Origin: Nemophila menziesii
Lineage: Eukaryota > Streptophyta > Magnoliopsida > Boraginales > Hydrophyllaceae
DNA length: 64,000 nt
Direction: 5' to 3'
Assembly (NCBI GenBank): GCA_029959085.1
Contig: JARWIR010000021.1
Location: forward strand, 20,919,620-20,983,619
Within the stretch, counting starts at the first letter, position 1. Every line of letters begins with the position of its first letter. Below are positions 10,873-22,195 of the stretch, piece by piece. The notes beneath the pieces are model-generated. The model was not told the DNA's origin. It did not search any database and was given only the letters and a program-made list of their open reading frames with translations. Made by a program: the position numbers and the translations under genes.

Positions 10873-13009
10873 ATTAGTATCAGAGCCTAACTCTATGTGA
10901 ATAGCTTAACCGTTAGTAGAGTAAACGATTTGGAATTTAATCTTTTGGAAGTGTTGTTTTCTACACAACCTCCATTTTCTTGTAGGTAATCGTTACTTTG
11001 CTTGGAGGAAACAAATGGAAGAATTAATATACGAAAGAACACTCAAATCTCGAAAAAGGAAAATCCGGTGATTTCTTTTCTTTATCTCGTATATATTTTT
11101 GCGTTCCTCCTGATGATGTGTGTTTATAATTTTGTTTTGGTTGTGATTTGATTAGTTGTGTTTGTTGTTATCATGTTTTATCTTTGGATATTATCTTGTG
11201 ATACTAATCATTGTTTTAATGTTATTAGTGTTATTGCATCTAATTCTCATGAATGATGTTTTTGCACTTTAGCTCTTAGAATTTTGGTAATTGCATTTTA
11301 GTCCCCAAAATTTTCAAAATTGCACTTTAACCCCTCATATTTATTAAATTCTCCAAAGTGTCATAGTTTGGACTTCATAATCTTTCACATGTAAAATTTG
11401 CCATTTTAGTTCATATTTTTGAAAAATTGCATTTTTAGTCCCTACTATGTGAAATTGTTTTTTGTCCCTCAACTATTATAAATTGCACTTTTTATTCTTA
11501 CAAGTTTTTATAAATTTTAAAAGTGCCTATTGATTGATAAAAGGGAAAAAGATCAAAGATATTAGTTTACACTTTCAAATCTCAATTTATCTTTGAACAC
11601 AAATTTGCATTTTCATATGTCTTTTAGTAAGGGTGAGTTTTAAAGAAATTGCTTTTCAAAATATTTTTCCGATAATATTTTAAAATCTCATAACATTTCA
11701 AAAATGTTTCTATGCATAGAATTATGGGAATTAATCCATTATTGGTCATTAACTCATTTGCATGAAATTGTTTAGCCTTACTATCTATATGTTGTGCTTC
11801 ATTATGTGCTTATATGGTTTATTCCCTATTGTGCTAATATCTTGTATAACTTGACCTTTTCATGCTTAAAATTGCTTAGTTTTTACATTGAGTCTTTTTG
11901 TACTTTTTAGAAAATATAGGGGTATTTGTGAAATAAACTGTTTTATTTGTTTTCGGGATTTCCATGTTGAATCTTTTCAAAACAAAAGCGTTTTTAGTAG
12001 CTTTAAAATATTTCTATACTATTGGGGAGTTTTCATATTAGCTTCGGATGTTTATGCAAATTGCCTATTTTCTATTCTCTCCTCTTACACCTTTTAGTCG
12101 AGCTATAGTGCGGTGCACCGCAGCAATGGTCCGGTACACCGCGATTCGGGGTTTAGTGTTTTATTTTGCATTGTGGTCCTTATTGGTTCAAAATGTTTAT
12201 TTGAGGTCCCTTTAATTAGGAACAAGATGCATTTTGCTTGAAAATTAGACCTACGTCCCTATTGTCTTGAGAAAGTTATAATTAGGTCCTTGAAGTTTTT
12301 CAAAATTGCATTTAGTCCCTAAACTTTTGAAAAATGCATATTGACCCCTATACTTTTCAAAGATTAAATTTTACCCCTTGATTTCTTAAAATCGGTTCAA
12401 ATTTTCTTATTGGTAAAAAAGGGAGAAATTATTGGTCAAACTTTTCAAAATTGAAACAAACACTCTATGTATTTTGTGAGGGGGAGTTTTTCTTAAATTA
12501 TCTTTAAAAACTAAAATGCTTGATTAATCGTTTGTACTAATCGTTTATCTCATAAATTGCACTAATCGTTTGTGTTGTTGGAAAGCGTATAAGATGAAAA
12601 CCTTTCGATCAAGAAGTTGGTAAAATGTCTCTATCCCTTATCTTTTTCATGCTTTGCAATTGTTGATCTTTGTGCATCTCAAATTAAAATGTTTTAGTTG
12701 CTCTTAACCCTTGATCTCTTTATATTGTTTTTCGAAATCTATTCACTTGAGTTTTAGCTCTTCTATGTTTAGTTGCTTGATATTATTTTATTATCCCGTC
12801 TTTTTGATGAAGACAAAGGGGGAGAAATATGTGCACTAAAACTTTCAAAATTGCACTTTTTAATACTCACAAAAGCATTTCATATCTTATATTCATTTTT
12901 ACTTAAATGCTTATTGTGAGGGGGAGCTATATTTCATAAGAGCTTATATTTTCATATCATTCCTAAGGTGTTTTAGTGAAGGATTTGTCATCATAAAAAA
13001 GGGGGAGAT
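10873..13009 (+). other. Non-coding internal region of the LARD-like element
   Basis: No recognisable protein. It holds many loosely periodic copies of a phrase like 'ttttcaaaattgcatttagtcccc' (11270-11520 and 12240-12400), several 'gggggag' tracts (12480, 12820, 12920, 13001), and two further GCGGTGCACCGC / CCGGTACACCGCG palindromes at about 12110-12142. The repeated 'gggggag' tracts resemble additional polypurine tracts. Confidence 0.7.
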
Positions 13010-14409
13010 TGTTGGCATATAGCCTCCCTTAATTGGTTGTTTTAATGTGACAAATCCTCTTGTGTTTAGTGTGCTAATTACTCTTGTTTTACATATTCTA
13101 TCTTGCACTCTAATTCATCAAAAAACTCTTCTTTATCATTTAGATCAAAGCTTTATTGTTATATCTTAAGAAACTAATTCTCTTACAAATACTTTTATTC
13201 ATATCTTTGTGTACATTGAGAATTAGCTTTAGTGATCAACTACAAAGTTTCTTAAAATGATGTTCTCTACAACTCTCGTGAAGAAGGTTTTTTTATCCGG
13301 GCATCATAGTAAAAGATATACTCACTAGAAGGTGTTTTAGACCTTTGGTGCGGTACACCGGAGGTTCTGTGCGGTACACCGCAGCCCACGGACTACACCA
13401 CGGACCAGGGGGCTAGCCCGTCAGAGAGCAAGTGAATTTAGCAAGCTCAGTGCGGTACACCGCACCAACCCCGCGGTGCACCGCAGATTAGGGTTTCCTG
13501 CAGCAAAATGAAGACAAAAGGAATATATCCGTTGGAGACAAGTCTTATGACCGTTGGAAGCATTTTGCAGCTATAAATTGAAGGTCTTTCAAGGCTACAA
13601 TTACACCTTCAACCCATATACACTTAGGGGCTTAATTGTTATCATCCAAGAAGGTGTCAAGAGCTATACATTGTCATATCCACTCAATTAAGGAGTTAAT
13701 CCAATAAGCCACAAAGTTCTATCTACTCAAGAGGAGTCTTTCATGCTTAAGTGTTATATCTACTCATTAGGAGATTGTTAGCAAAGTAGTTTCACCCTTT
13801 AAACACTTTGTATTTATCCTCTTAATTCTAGTTCTTGTAATAGATAGGTTAAGAGAGAATTTGAGTATCGGGAGTATACTCAGTGTCCTTGTGTTGTGAT
13901 TACACAAGAGTTTCCTTCGTGGTTTCGAAGAGGTTGTCCTTCGTGTTATCGAAGAGGTTGTAAGGGTTATTGTGTTCTCGACCCGGTTAAGAGAGACACG
14001 GGAGCTTAGTGAAAAGCTTGAAATCCTAAGGAGGCTTCCTTAGGTAGTGGATGTAGGGAAACCGAACCACTATAAATCGTGTGTATCTTTCTATCCCTAC
14101 GCTATTTACTTTCCGCACTTAATATGTTTGATAATATGCCTACATGAATAGCTAGTATGAATATTGTGATAATGCTTATCTTATTTATCAAACTTTGGTC
14201 CTCTAAGTTAGTAAGAGAATAGATAGACGATTTACTTGTTAAACTTATATATCGAACCTCTAACTTATCCTTTGCATGATCCCATAAGTGTTTGATATAT
14301 TAGTTGACTTAGAAGTTTCTTTCTTAAACTTATAATTGTCCAAAAGATTTTTAATTAGGCATTAATCTTATTAGTAATCCTATTCACCCCCCCCCCCCTA
14401 GGACTTTCA
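13010..14409 (+). repeat. 3' LTR of the LARD-like element
   Basis: 1400 bp, nearly identical to 9453-10872. It starts TGTTGG directly after a polypurine tract and ends in a C-run plus CTAGGACTTTCA. A TATA-like TATAAAT is at about 13572. Confidence 0.9.
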
Positions 14410-14898
14410 TATATTACTATTTACCAATTACAGGAACAGTTTGCTTAGGAAGCCTTATTGACACATGTAGATCCTATTTAAAACTACCTAGCGTAATTGG
14501 AACCGATTATTGAAATACTACATAATTCACCCTTACACGTTTAGAACGGCAAAACTAGTGGGGATTACATGCTATGGACTCAAGCAATATTCTCATACTT
14601 CTTCTTCTTTCGTATTTAGTTTTCTGTCTTTAAATTCTTAGTTTAATTTAGTTTAATTAAAAGAAAACCAAACAAATATCTATTTGTCTTTACTTTTCTG
14701 CGTTTTATTTGTTCTAGCTTAAATTATTTGCACTTGATTATTGCATAAGATTCCCCTAACCTTCGTAGTCTCTGCGGAACAAATCTTACTTATTTTCTAA
14801 AACTTGCATACGATCTGTATACTTGCAGAACCGTGCTAGCTTAGGGTGTTTATCTGCACTTTATTATTATCAGATTTTATCAAACCCTAGGCCGTACC
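14410..14898 (+). mobile_element. 3' LTR of Athila element 1, right part
   Basis: After the duplicated TATAT the Athila LTR resumes and matches bases 1-198 of the window at its end (shared 'cttgcatacgatctgtatac' and the closing 'ctaggccgtacc'). The terminal CA seen in the other copies appears to have changed to CC/GG here. Confidence 0.8.
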
Positions 14899-15039
14899 GG
14901 AAGGTAATATGGTTTTTGAAAATACATTAAATACAGAGAAAATACAGTAATTATACGACACGTCAATAGTATAATATACGTATTTGGTATAATTTTTTAT
15001 TTTCTATTTTTTAATTTGTTTTTTTATTCGGTTTTAGCG

Positions 15040-16868
15040 ATTCTATCATTAAGGAAAATAAAAAGGGCGACAAAAGATCGCCCTGTCTCAATCCCCGTTC
15101 TGACTTAAATTTTTCTAACCTATTTCCATTAAAATTTAGTTGAAAAGTAAATGATTATAAACAATTCGAGATCCATCCAATCCATTTGTCATGAAAACAT
15201 AGTCTTTTTAGAACAAGTATTAATAAATCCCATCATACCTGGTCGTATGCCTTTTCCATGTCTAGTTTGATTGCTGCCATCGGTTTAGCTCTTTTGCGTT
15301 TTCTCTTCATAAAAAATAAGATATATTTCTTGCGCTATTAAAATGTTATCTTGTATCGCATTACCTTTAATAAATACCGACTGTGTGGGAGATTCTATAT
15401 CGTTCATGAACTCTTGTAATCTTTTACCAACATTTTTGCTATTATTTTATATCCAAAGTTCACATATGATATTGGACGATAATCAGCTATTCCTTCTTGT
15501 TTCTCTCCTTTCGGTATGAGTGTAATCAGTGTTTCATTCAATTTATCGAGTGATATATTGTTATTGAAAAAATCTTGAACCATTAGTAAAACATCATATT
15601 GAATTATATGTCAATATTTCTGGTAAAACATACCATTTAATTCGTCAGATGCTGGCGCTTTGGTAGGTGACATGTCAAAAACGGCTTTTCGGACCTCTTC
15701 CATCGTCGGTTGTCGTGTAAGTTTATCGTTTATTTCCTCTGTTACCTTCTTTTTTATTCCTTCAACTGCCCTTCCATTTGTTCTGAATTCTATTCTTTAA
15801 AGTTTTCATCTCTGAAGTCTCTTCCAACCACCTTCCGTCATTGTCCTTAACTCGATGTATCATGTTTACCTTTCGTCTGCTTATAGTAGACAAATACAAA
15901 ACCTAGTATTTTTGTCACCGCATTTGATCCATCCCTGTCTCGCCCTATAATACCAGTATTTCTCTGCTGCTTCGCATGTCTTTTTTATCTCTTTTTTAAT
16001 TCTCATATGTTCTTCAATACTTTCTTTTATGACCGTCTGACTTTCCAATTTAATCAATTTATCTGTCAAACTTTTTATCTTAATCGCATTGTTTTTGAAA
16101 TTCTTCTGCTCCATCATGTTAGGGATATAACAGTATTATCTCTCTTTTCAACAAACATCGGTAAAGATCCTCCATCCCAGGTTTAACCCATGTTGTTTTT
16201 ATTACTTCCTCACATTGTTCATGTTCCACCCACATTGTCTCAAATTTGAACCATCTTTGATCAATGTTCATAGAATGATCATATTGTAGAATGAGCGGAC
16301 AGTGGCCGATCCAATCTCTAGTGGAATAAAGACTTGCGCGTGTAAGTACCTGTTCATCCAATCACTAGATGCAAATGTCCGATCAAGTTTGACCCTGACG
16401 AGCTTGCCAATGCTTCTGTTAGTCCATGTATAATAACAATCATGTGAATGTATTTCAATTAATCCATTGTTCGATATAAACAAGTTAAATTCTTGTATTC
16501 ATCTATTATTTGGGGGTGTATTACTATGTTTTTTACAATTTTTTAAAATATCGTTAACATCCCCTATAATATCCATGGTTTATTGATATTTTTATTCCAG
16601 AGTGTTATTTCTTTCTATAATTTTAGCCGTTGTTCAAAATTATTCGGAGCATGCACACAAACCATATAATAAAGAAAACCTGTATCATGAATAAACAAGA
16701 TTACAAAATATTGACTAGACATAACGACTTCTAGCTTAATATCCGCTTGCCAAATAACCAAAATTCCTCTAGAATGGTAAGCAGTCCCGACAGGGTCCCT
16801 AATAAAACTATTGGCATATTTAAAGTTTTTTAACACATTAAAAGCATCTTTAGAACGTAACATAGTTT
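15040..16868 (-). pseudogene. LINE ORF2 fragment (endonuclease to RT), broken
   Basis: Minus-strand remnant of an L1-like non-LTR retrotransposon ORF2. From high to low coordinate: endonuclease part (GTAYHSRGILVIWQADIKLE, then FYYMVCVHAPNNFEQRLKL), a region with DRTFASSDWMNRYL, the linker to RT (YWYYRARQGWIKCGDKNTRF), then RT pieces. The RT pieces include one ending in KAYDQV at about 15240-15290 and a GLRQGDLLSPF-like block at about 15065-15100. Several frame changes and stops break it. The first part, 15803-16868, lies inside the left arm of a large inverted repeat. The full-length LINE at 57236-59773 shows the same domain order, which supports the call. Confidence 0.8.
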
Positions 16869-17435
16869 CGTTAAAAACATGTAATACCTAGTTTGAATCT
16901 TCCAATCACGGACTTGATATTGGACATTGTCAAAAATACCAACGTACTCATTGAATTGGACACATATCCCTTAAAAAGTAAATCTTGACCACATTATAAC
17001 GGTTTTCTTCTCTTCTTTCCGCTACAATGTACTCATTAAACTCTCTTGTATGAACATTCCCTGGCCTGGCCAATATTTTATTACTTACTTACCCAAGGAT
17101 TGGTCCAAAACTTAAATTTCATGTTGTTTCCAAATTTGACCCAAGTCCATTTTTCTTAACTGTTCTGGCCCGGCCCAATTATAATATTGTTGTCCACATC
17201 CTTTATCTCTCTCCCGTTATCATTCCAGACCATCTTCTTCCTCACCGATTTAATCCCAGTATTAAATCCAACTGTCCGATTTAGTCACCGTACTTCTCTT
17301 ATTACCTATTTCTTGTTTCTGCAACTTCGAAGTATTCAATTCAATCCCCTGTTCTCTTCCCCTACTTGTTAAAAAACTTTCTGTAATATTCTTACATGTC
17401 TGATATCTAAATACTGCCTTTATTATCCAACCTAC
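15803..17435. repeat. Left arm of a 1.6-kb inverted repeat
   Basis: Reverse complement of 17957-19560, read by matching both arms: 'ctgaagtctcttccaacc' at 15811 pairs with its complement near 19535, and 'tattatccaacctac' at 17421 pairs with 17957 onwards. It covers the LINE endonuclease fragment plus about 560 bp of non-coding sequence toward the centre. By eye the arms differ by scattered substitutions and small indels. Confidence 0.85.
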
Positions 17436-17956
17436 GGATTCCCTCAGCAAATCGATCCTGCATTTTCGACAAAACCTACTCCCACCTGTATCTATAGTTA
17501 GCACTTTGAACAAATCCAACACAGTATATAAGGTAAGAGCAAGACAATTCAATTTTTTTTCATATGTTTTTTCTTATTATTAGCCGTGCTTCCTTGGAGA
17601 CCAAGGATCTTATAATTGCTTATAATACTATTAACAGTATTGACTATTAGAATAATATAATTCCTAGAACAAACCTCGCATTTCGATAGCTTATGTTTCT
17701 GGAGATTCATATAGCAAATTAAACTGATATGTTGACTATTGAAAGAAAGCTTCTGAAACCACAAATACCTAGTTAAATTTTTGGATTTATCCCAAATACC
17801 TAGAAAGCTTGTGAGCAAAGTTCGCTGTGGGGGACCTTTTTTGTAGTATAAACTTCTTTGGGGAACCAATTTCACAATTTGTTTTTGTTTTTAAAGTTTT
17901 TTACTGCAATTCGGAAAAATCTATGTCTCGATTGAATTGAATATTACAGACAGTTT
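17436..17956. other. Spacer between inverted repeat arms
   Basis: About 520 bp that is not shared between the arms. No convincing coding sequence. It contains a possible splice donor (AAGGTAAGAG at about 17530 on the + strand), which I cannot pair with an acceptor. Confidence 0.5.
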
Positions 17957-19560
17957 GTAGGTTGGATAATAAAGGCAGTATTTAGATATCAGACATGTAA
18001 GAATATTACAGACAGTTTTTTAACAAGTAGGGGAAGAGAACAGGGGATTGAATTGAATACTTCGAAGTTGCAGAAACAAGAAATAGATAATAGGAGAAGT
18101 ACGGTGACTAAATCGGACAGTTGGATTTAATACGGGTAATAAATCGGTGAGGAAGAAGATGGTCTGGAATGATAACGGGAGAGAAATAAGGATGTGGACA
18201 ACAATATTATAATTGGGCCGGGCCAGAACAATTAAGAAGAATGGACTTGGGTCAAATTTGAAAACAACATGAAATTTAAGTTTTGGACCAATCCTTGGGT
18301 AAGTAATAAAATATTGGCCAAGTCAGGGAATGTTTACACAAGAGAGTTCAATGAGTACATTGTAGCGGAAAAAAGAGAAGAAAACCGTTATAATGTGGTC
18401 AACATTTACTTTTTAAGGGATATGTGTCCAATTCAATGAGTACTTTGGTGCTTTTGACAATGTCCAATATCAAGTCCGGAGAAATTCAAACTAGGTATTA
18501 CATGTTTTTCCGAAACTATGTTACGTTCTAAAGATACTTTTAATGTGTTAAAAAACTTTAAATATGCCAATAGTTTTATTAAGGACCCTGTCGGGACTGC
18601 TTACCATTCTAGAGGAATTTTGGTTATTTGGCAAGCGGATATTAAGCTAGAAGTCGTTATATCTAGTCAATATTTTGTAATCTTGTTTATTCATGATACA
18701 GGTTTTCCTTATTATATGGTTTGTGTGCATGCTCCGAATAATTTTGAACAACGGCTAAAATTATAGAAAGAAATAACACTCTGGAATAAATATATCAATA
18801 AACCATGGATATTATAGGGGATGTTAATGATATTTTAAAAAATTGTAAAAAACATAGTAATACACCCCCAAATAATAGACGAATACAAGAATTTAACTTG
18901 TTTATATCGAACAATGGATTAATTGAAATACATTCACATGATTGTTATTATACATGGACTAACAGAAGCATTGACAAGTTCGTCAGGGTCAAACTTGATC
19001 GGACATTTGCATCTAGTGATTGGATGAACAGGTATTTACACGCGCAAGTCTTTATTCCACTAGAGATTGGATCGGCCACTGTCCGCTCATTCTACAGTAT
19101 GATCATTCTATGAACATTGGTCAAAGATGGTTCAAATTTGAGACAATGTGGGTGGAACATGAACAATGTGAGGAAGTAATAAAAACAACATGGGTAAAAC
19201 CTGGGATGGAGGATCTTTACCGTTGTTTGTTGAAAAGAGAGATAGTACTATTATATCCCTAACAGGATGGAGCAGAAAAACTTTCAAAAACATTGAATGA
19301 GAAATTGATTAAATTGGAATGTCAGGCGGTCATAAAAGAAAGTATCGAAGAACATATGAAAATTAAAGAAGAGATAAAAAAAGACATACGAAGCAGCTAA
19401 GAAATACTGGTATAATAGGGCGAGACAGGGATGGATCAAATGCGGTGACAAAAATACTAGGTTTTTTATTTATCTACTATAAGCAGACGAAAGGTAAACA
19501 TGATACATCGAGTTAAGGACAATGACGGAAGGTGGTTGGAAGAGACTTCAGAGATGAAAA
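17957..19560. repeat. Right arm of a 1.6-kb inverted repeat
   Basis: Reverse complement of 15803-17435. On the + strand it encodes the same LINE endonuclease fragment, for example PVGTAYHSRGILVIWQADIK at 18590 and the KCGDKNTRF block near 19440. It stops at 'gagatgaaaa' (19560), after which the arms diverge. Confidence 0.85.
18485..19560 (+). pseudogene. LINE ORF2 fragment, endonuclease region (inverted copy)
   Basis: Plus-strand copy of the endonuclease-to-linker portion also present on the minus strand at 15803-16868. The motifs GTAYHSRGILVIWQ, CYYTWTNRSI, DRTFASSDWMNRYL and YNRARQGWIKCGD are recognisable. The frame is broken by a stop at about 18764, an in-frame change around 19110 and another near 19262. 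No RT follows; instead an unrelated junction leads to a LINE RNase H tail at about 19900, so this copy has lost its RT. Confidence 0.75.
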
Positions 19561-19899
19561 ACAGTTTCCAACAATGCTATGCGAATAAGTATTGCATAAG
19601 CATAATCTAAGTCTCCACCACAATTAATAACTCTTCCTTAATGATTGGATGCATATCTCTTCCCTTTTTCCTTTTGTCACTATAAAAATAATGCATATAT
19701 GGAGAAGATATAAACAAAACAAATTTATTTCATATATGAATAGAGATTAAATTAATACAACTGAAAAAGCGGGATTACAAATTTGAAAAACATGATCAAC
19801 GCTAAAAGAAAAAAAGCAACCTATATAACCCATATAACAAATGGAAGTTATGATATAAGAAACTGGTTCATGGATAATATAGATGTGTTTACTAAAAAT

Positions 19900-20574
19900 G
19901 GTTGAGACCGCAAGGAGGTCACAACTTATATTCTTCTTATATGCTGGAACTTATGGAAAGCTCGAATGAAAAGCTTTCATGATAGGAAAACATAGATTAT
20001 GAAAGATACTATTCATAATGTAAATAGGTGTATGAATGAATTATTTAGGCCTAGAGACAGTGAGGGTTTGGGAGTGCGATCTATTGTGAATATCAAGTAC
20101 ATGGGTATGATTGATAACCCGCTTTTAAAGGAAGAATTTGACTTTGTTTGGCTTTGAGATGCTTCTTTCACCAAAGATTGAGAATCGACCGGAATTGTTT
20201 CAGTGGCAGTGAATAAAAAGGGTAATATTATACACCAACTTACTATGAAAGGTCTAGTGAAAAGTTCTTTGAAAGGTGAATGTCGCGCAAATCTTTTCTC
20301 TATGAGAAAAGCAGCTTCCCTCAATTTACAGAGTATTTCCTTTCACTCCGATAACCTTGAATTGGTTCAAGGTATTACTAGAAGTTCAAGTCTTCGTTGG
20401 CAAATTTACCCGTTCATTACTGAAATGAACAACTGGCTAATCAAGTTTCTTCTTTGGAAAGTGGGCTATATAAATCGAGAATTGAATAATGTGGCAGGTT
20501 TGTACTTAATCTTTTACTTTGAAAAAAACCCCACTGCTACCCTCAAACCTTACAAATATATGAACCCAAACTAG
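19900..20574 (+). pseudogene. LINE C-terminal RNase H fragment
   Basis: Plus-strand C-terminal end of a plant L1-like ORF2 of the type that carries an RNase H. An ICWNLWKARMKSF-like stretch is encoded at about 19935. It is followed by DASF (first catalytic Asp, about 20158), GECRANLFSMRKA (Glu) and FHSDNLELVQGIT (second Asp, about 20345), then a tail like VGYINRELNNVAG. Stops flank the DASF block. It probably belonged to the same LINE as the fragment ending at 19560, with the RT deleted between them. Similar RNase H motifs are in the full-length LINE at 55647-57197. Confidence 0.75.
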
Positions 20575-20734
20575 ACATGGAGTGATCTACTAATTCCTCC
20601 CCCAACTTCTTATTTCTAATGTTTTGTATACTTTAATCCAAACCCTACAAATATATGAACCCAAATTAGACATGGAGTGATCTACTAATTCCTCCCCCAA
20701 CTTCTTATTTATAATGTTTTGTATACTTTAATCC
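20545..20734 (+). repeat. Tandem duplication, 95 bp x 2
   Basis: Units 20545-20639 and 20640-20734 differ at only a few positions. Each contains 'tagacatggagtgatctac' and ends 'gtatactttaatcc'. It overlaps the end of the LINE RNase H frame. Confidence 0.85.
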
Positions 20735-20903
20735 TAACAAGTAATATTGTCTTCAATTCTTCCCTGAAACTTCATAATACATCTTCTAAATTGGTTAGTG
20801 GTCCATTTTTAGGAAGAAGAACGTCTAGGGGTATTTTATGATGAACGAAGACTTATGACTACTTATTCAAGTAAATATTTCTTCACATGTAAGAGTTTTA
20901 ACT

Positions 20904-21007
20904 CGAATAACAACGTATTTAGTTCTCTCTTGAAGAGGCAACACATATTTATCAACGAATAACAACGTCTTTAGTTCTCTCTTGAAGAGTCAACACATAT
21001 TTATCAA
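20904..21007 (+). repeat. Tandem duplication, 52 bp x 2
   Basis: Units 20904-20955 and 20956-21007, each starting 'cgaataacaacgt' and containing 'ttctctcttgaagag'. Two mismatches seen by eye. Confidence 0.85.
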
Positions 21008-21518
21008 AGTTTAGAGTCAATGTATCATTTGTTATAGATCCATATCTTAATGTAATTAAAGTGGGAACATTCACACACTATTTCCCGTTAAAAACTTGAA
21101 ATTTTCAAAAAAGCATAGATCAGTAGAGAGTTCAAGATAGATACGAACTAAGAGCTAGACCAAAAGGTACATGAGTGTGGCAATTTCTGTAGACTTGCAT
21201 GTGAGATATAATAATGAAGGGCCATTTTACCTGTTTTTCATTAAAGTTGTGATAAACTAGAAGTGCTTCGAAGTTTACAAGAAATTCATCAATCTTACAC
21301 TTACACATGAGACTATTTCTTGAAAAAATTGTGCGTTATGAAGAGTTTTTGGATTGAAATTTTTTAATGATATAGAGGGCTTGGTGCTTACAGATCATGA
21401 TAGGACAAAGAAAGTTTCAACATATGAAAAATATTATCCCCATGCTTTTCTCAGACTCACTATAAAGAAAAAAGAGATACCTCCTTCATTTAATTTGAAG
21501 GAGTCTATTAGTTTAGCA
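21008..21518. other. No gene seen
   Basis: AT-rich sequence with no open frame, domain, repeat or TE end that I can recognise. Confidence 0.5.
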
Positions 21519-21527
21519 TTCTAATAA

Positions 21528-21956
21528 GGGTAAAGCCCTCGTCTGGCCCCTTAACTATGCCCAAAGTGCACGGGCTTCCCCTGATCTTCAAAATTACCCT
21601 TTTGTGCCCCATATATGAAATGTGCATTACGAATTGCTCAAAGTTGAAATGTTGAACCAAAAGTATTTTCTGCACTTATTTAGTTGAAATGGTGTGTAAA
21701 AGAATGTTTTTTAATATTTTTCTCCATTGTTGAAGGTTTGAAGCATTCAAAACTTCAAAGGTTTTTTTTTCAAGTTAGGGACGATGCTGACGAAGACAGA
21801 GACGGTGAGGTGGCGCTGAGGTGGCACTGACGTGGCGCCATGTGACGTTGACTAACGGTCAACTGACAGAAAAAAGGGCTAGCCGTGTAATTTTGAAAAT
21901 CAGGGACGGCCCGTGCATTTTGGGCATAGTTAAGGACCCAGACGAGGGCTTTACCC
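21528..21956. mobile_element. Mutator-type MITE
   Basis: A 429-bp element with terminal inverted repeats of about 50 bp starting GGGTAAAGCCCTCGTCTGG and ending in its complement. The flanks are 9-bp near-duplications: ttctaataa at 21519-21527 and ttgtaataa at 21957-21965, one mismatch. Nine-bp TSDs and long TIRs point to a non-autonomous Mutator-like element. No coding capacity. Confidence 0.75.
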
Positions 21957-22195
21957 TTGTAATAATCATCGTCTTGTTTTGAACTATGGAACAAATTTTG
22001 TGGACATTACTAACGTCTTGTTTTGATAATAATCTACACCTATTTATTTTGTTCCGCTGATTTAGCGGATTGCATGGCCAAGCCACGCCAAAAGGTTCTA
22101 TTGGAACATACTGCTTCCTTTTTAAAGTGAAGAAGCCTTTTATCTCTTGCGTAACGCTTTTTAGCTTTTTTACTAATAACTTCTGTTAATAGAGC

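Larger units (their letters stand above)
9453..14409 (+). mobile_element. Non-autonomous LTR retrotransposon (LARD-like) nested in an Athila LTR
   Basis: A complete element: 5' LTR 9453-10872, internal 10873-13009, 3' LTR 13010-14409. LTRs start TGTTGG and end ACTTTCA. It is flanked by a 5-bp TSD TATAT (9448-9452 and 14410-14414). A Ty1/copia-style primer site TTAGTATCAGAGC follows the 5' LTR at 10874, and a polypurine tract aaaaaagggggaga precedes the 3' LTR. The 2.1-kb internal region has no gag or pol, only a meaningless 69-codon frame, so it would depend on another element's proteins. The two LTRs are almost identical: by eye fewer than about ten substitutions, plus a 20-bp length difference near 9965, so the insertion is young. 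Confidence 0.9.

Noticed and set aside
11888..12097. 69-codon frame in the LARD interior
   Set aside because: Low-complexity, no family resemblance, within AT-rich periodic sequence.
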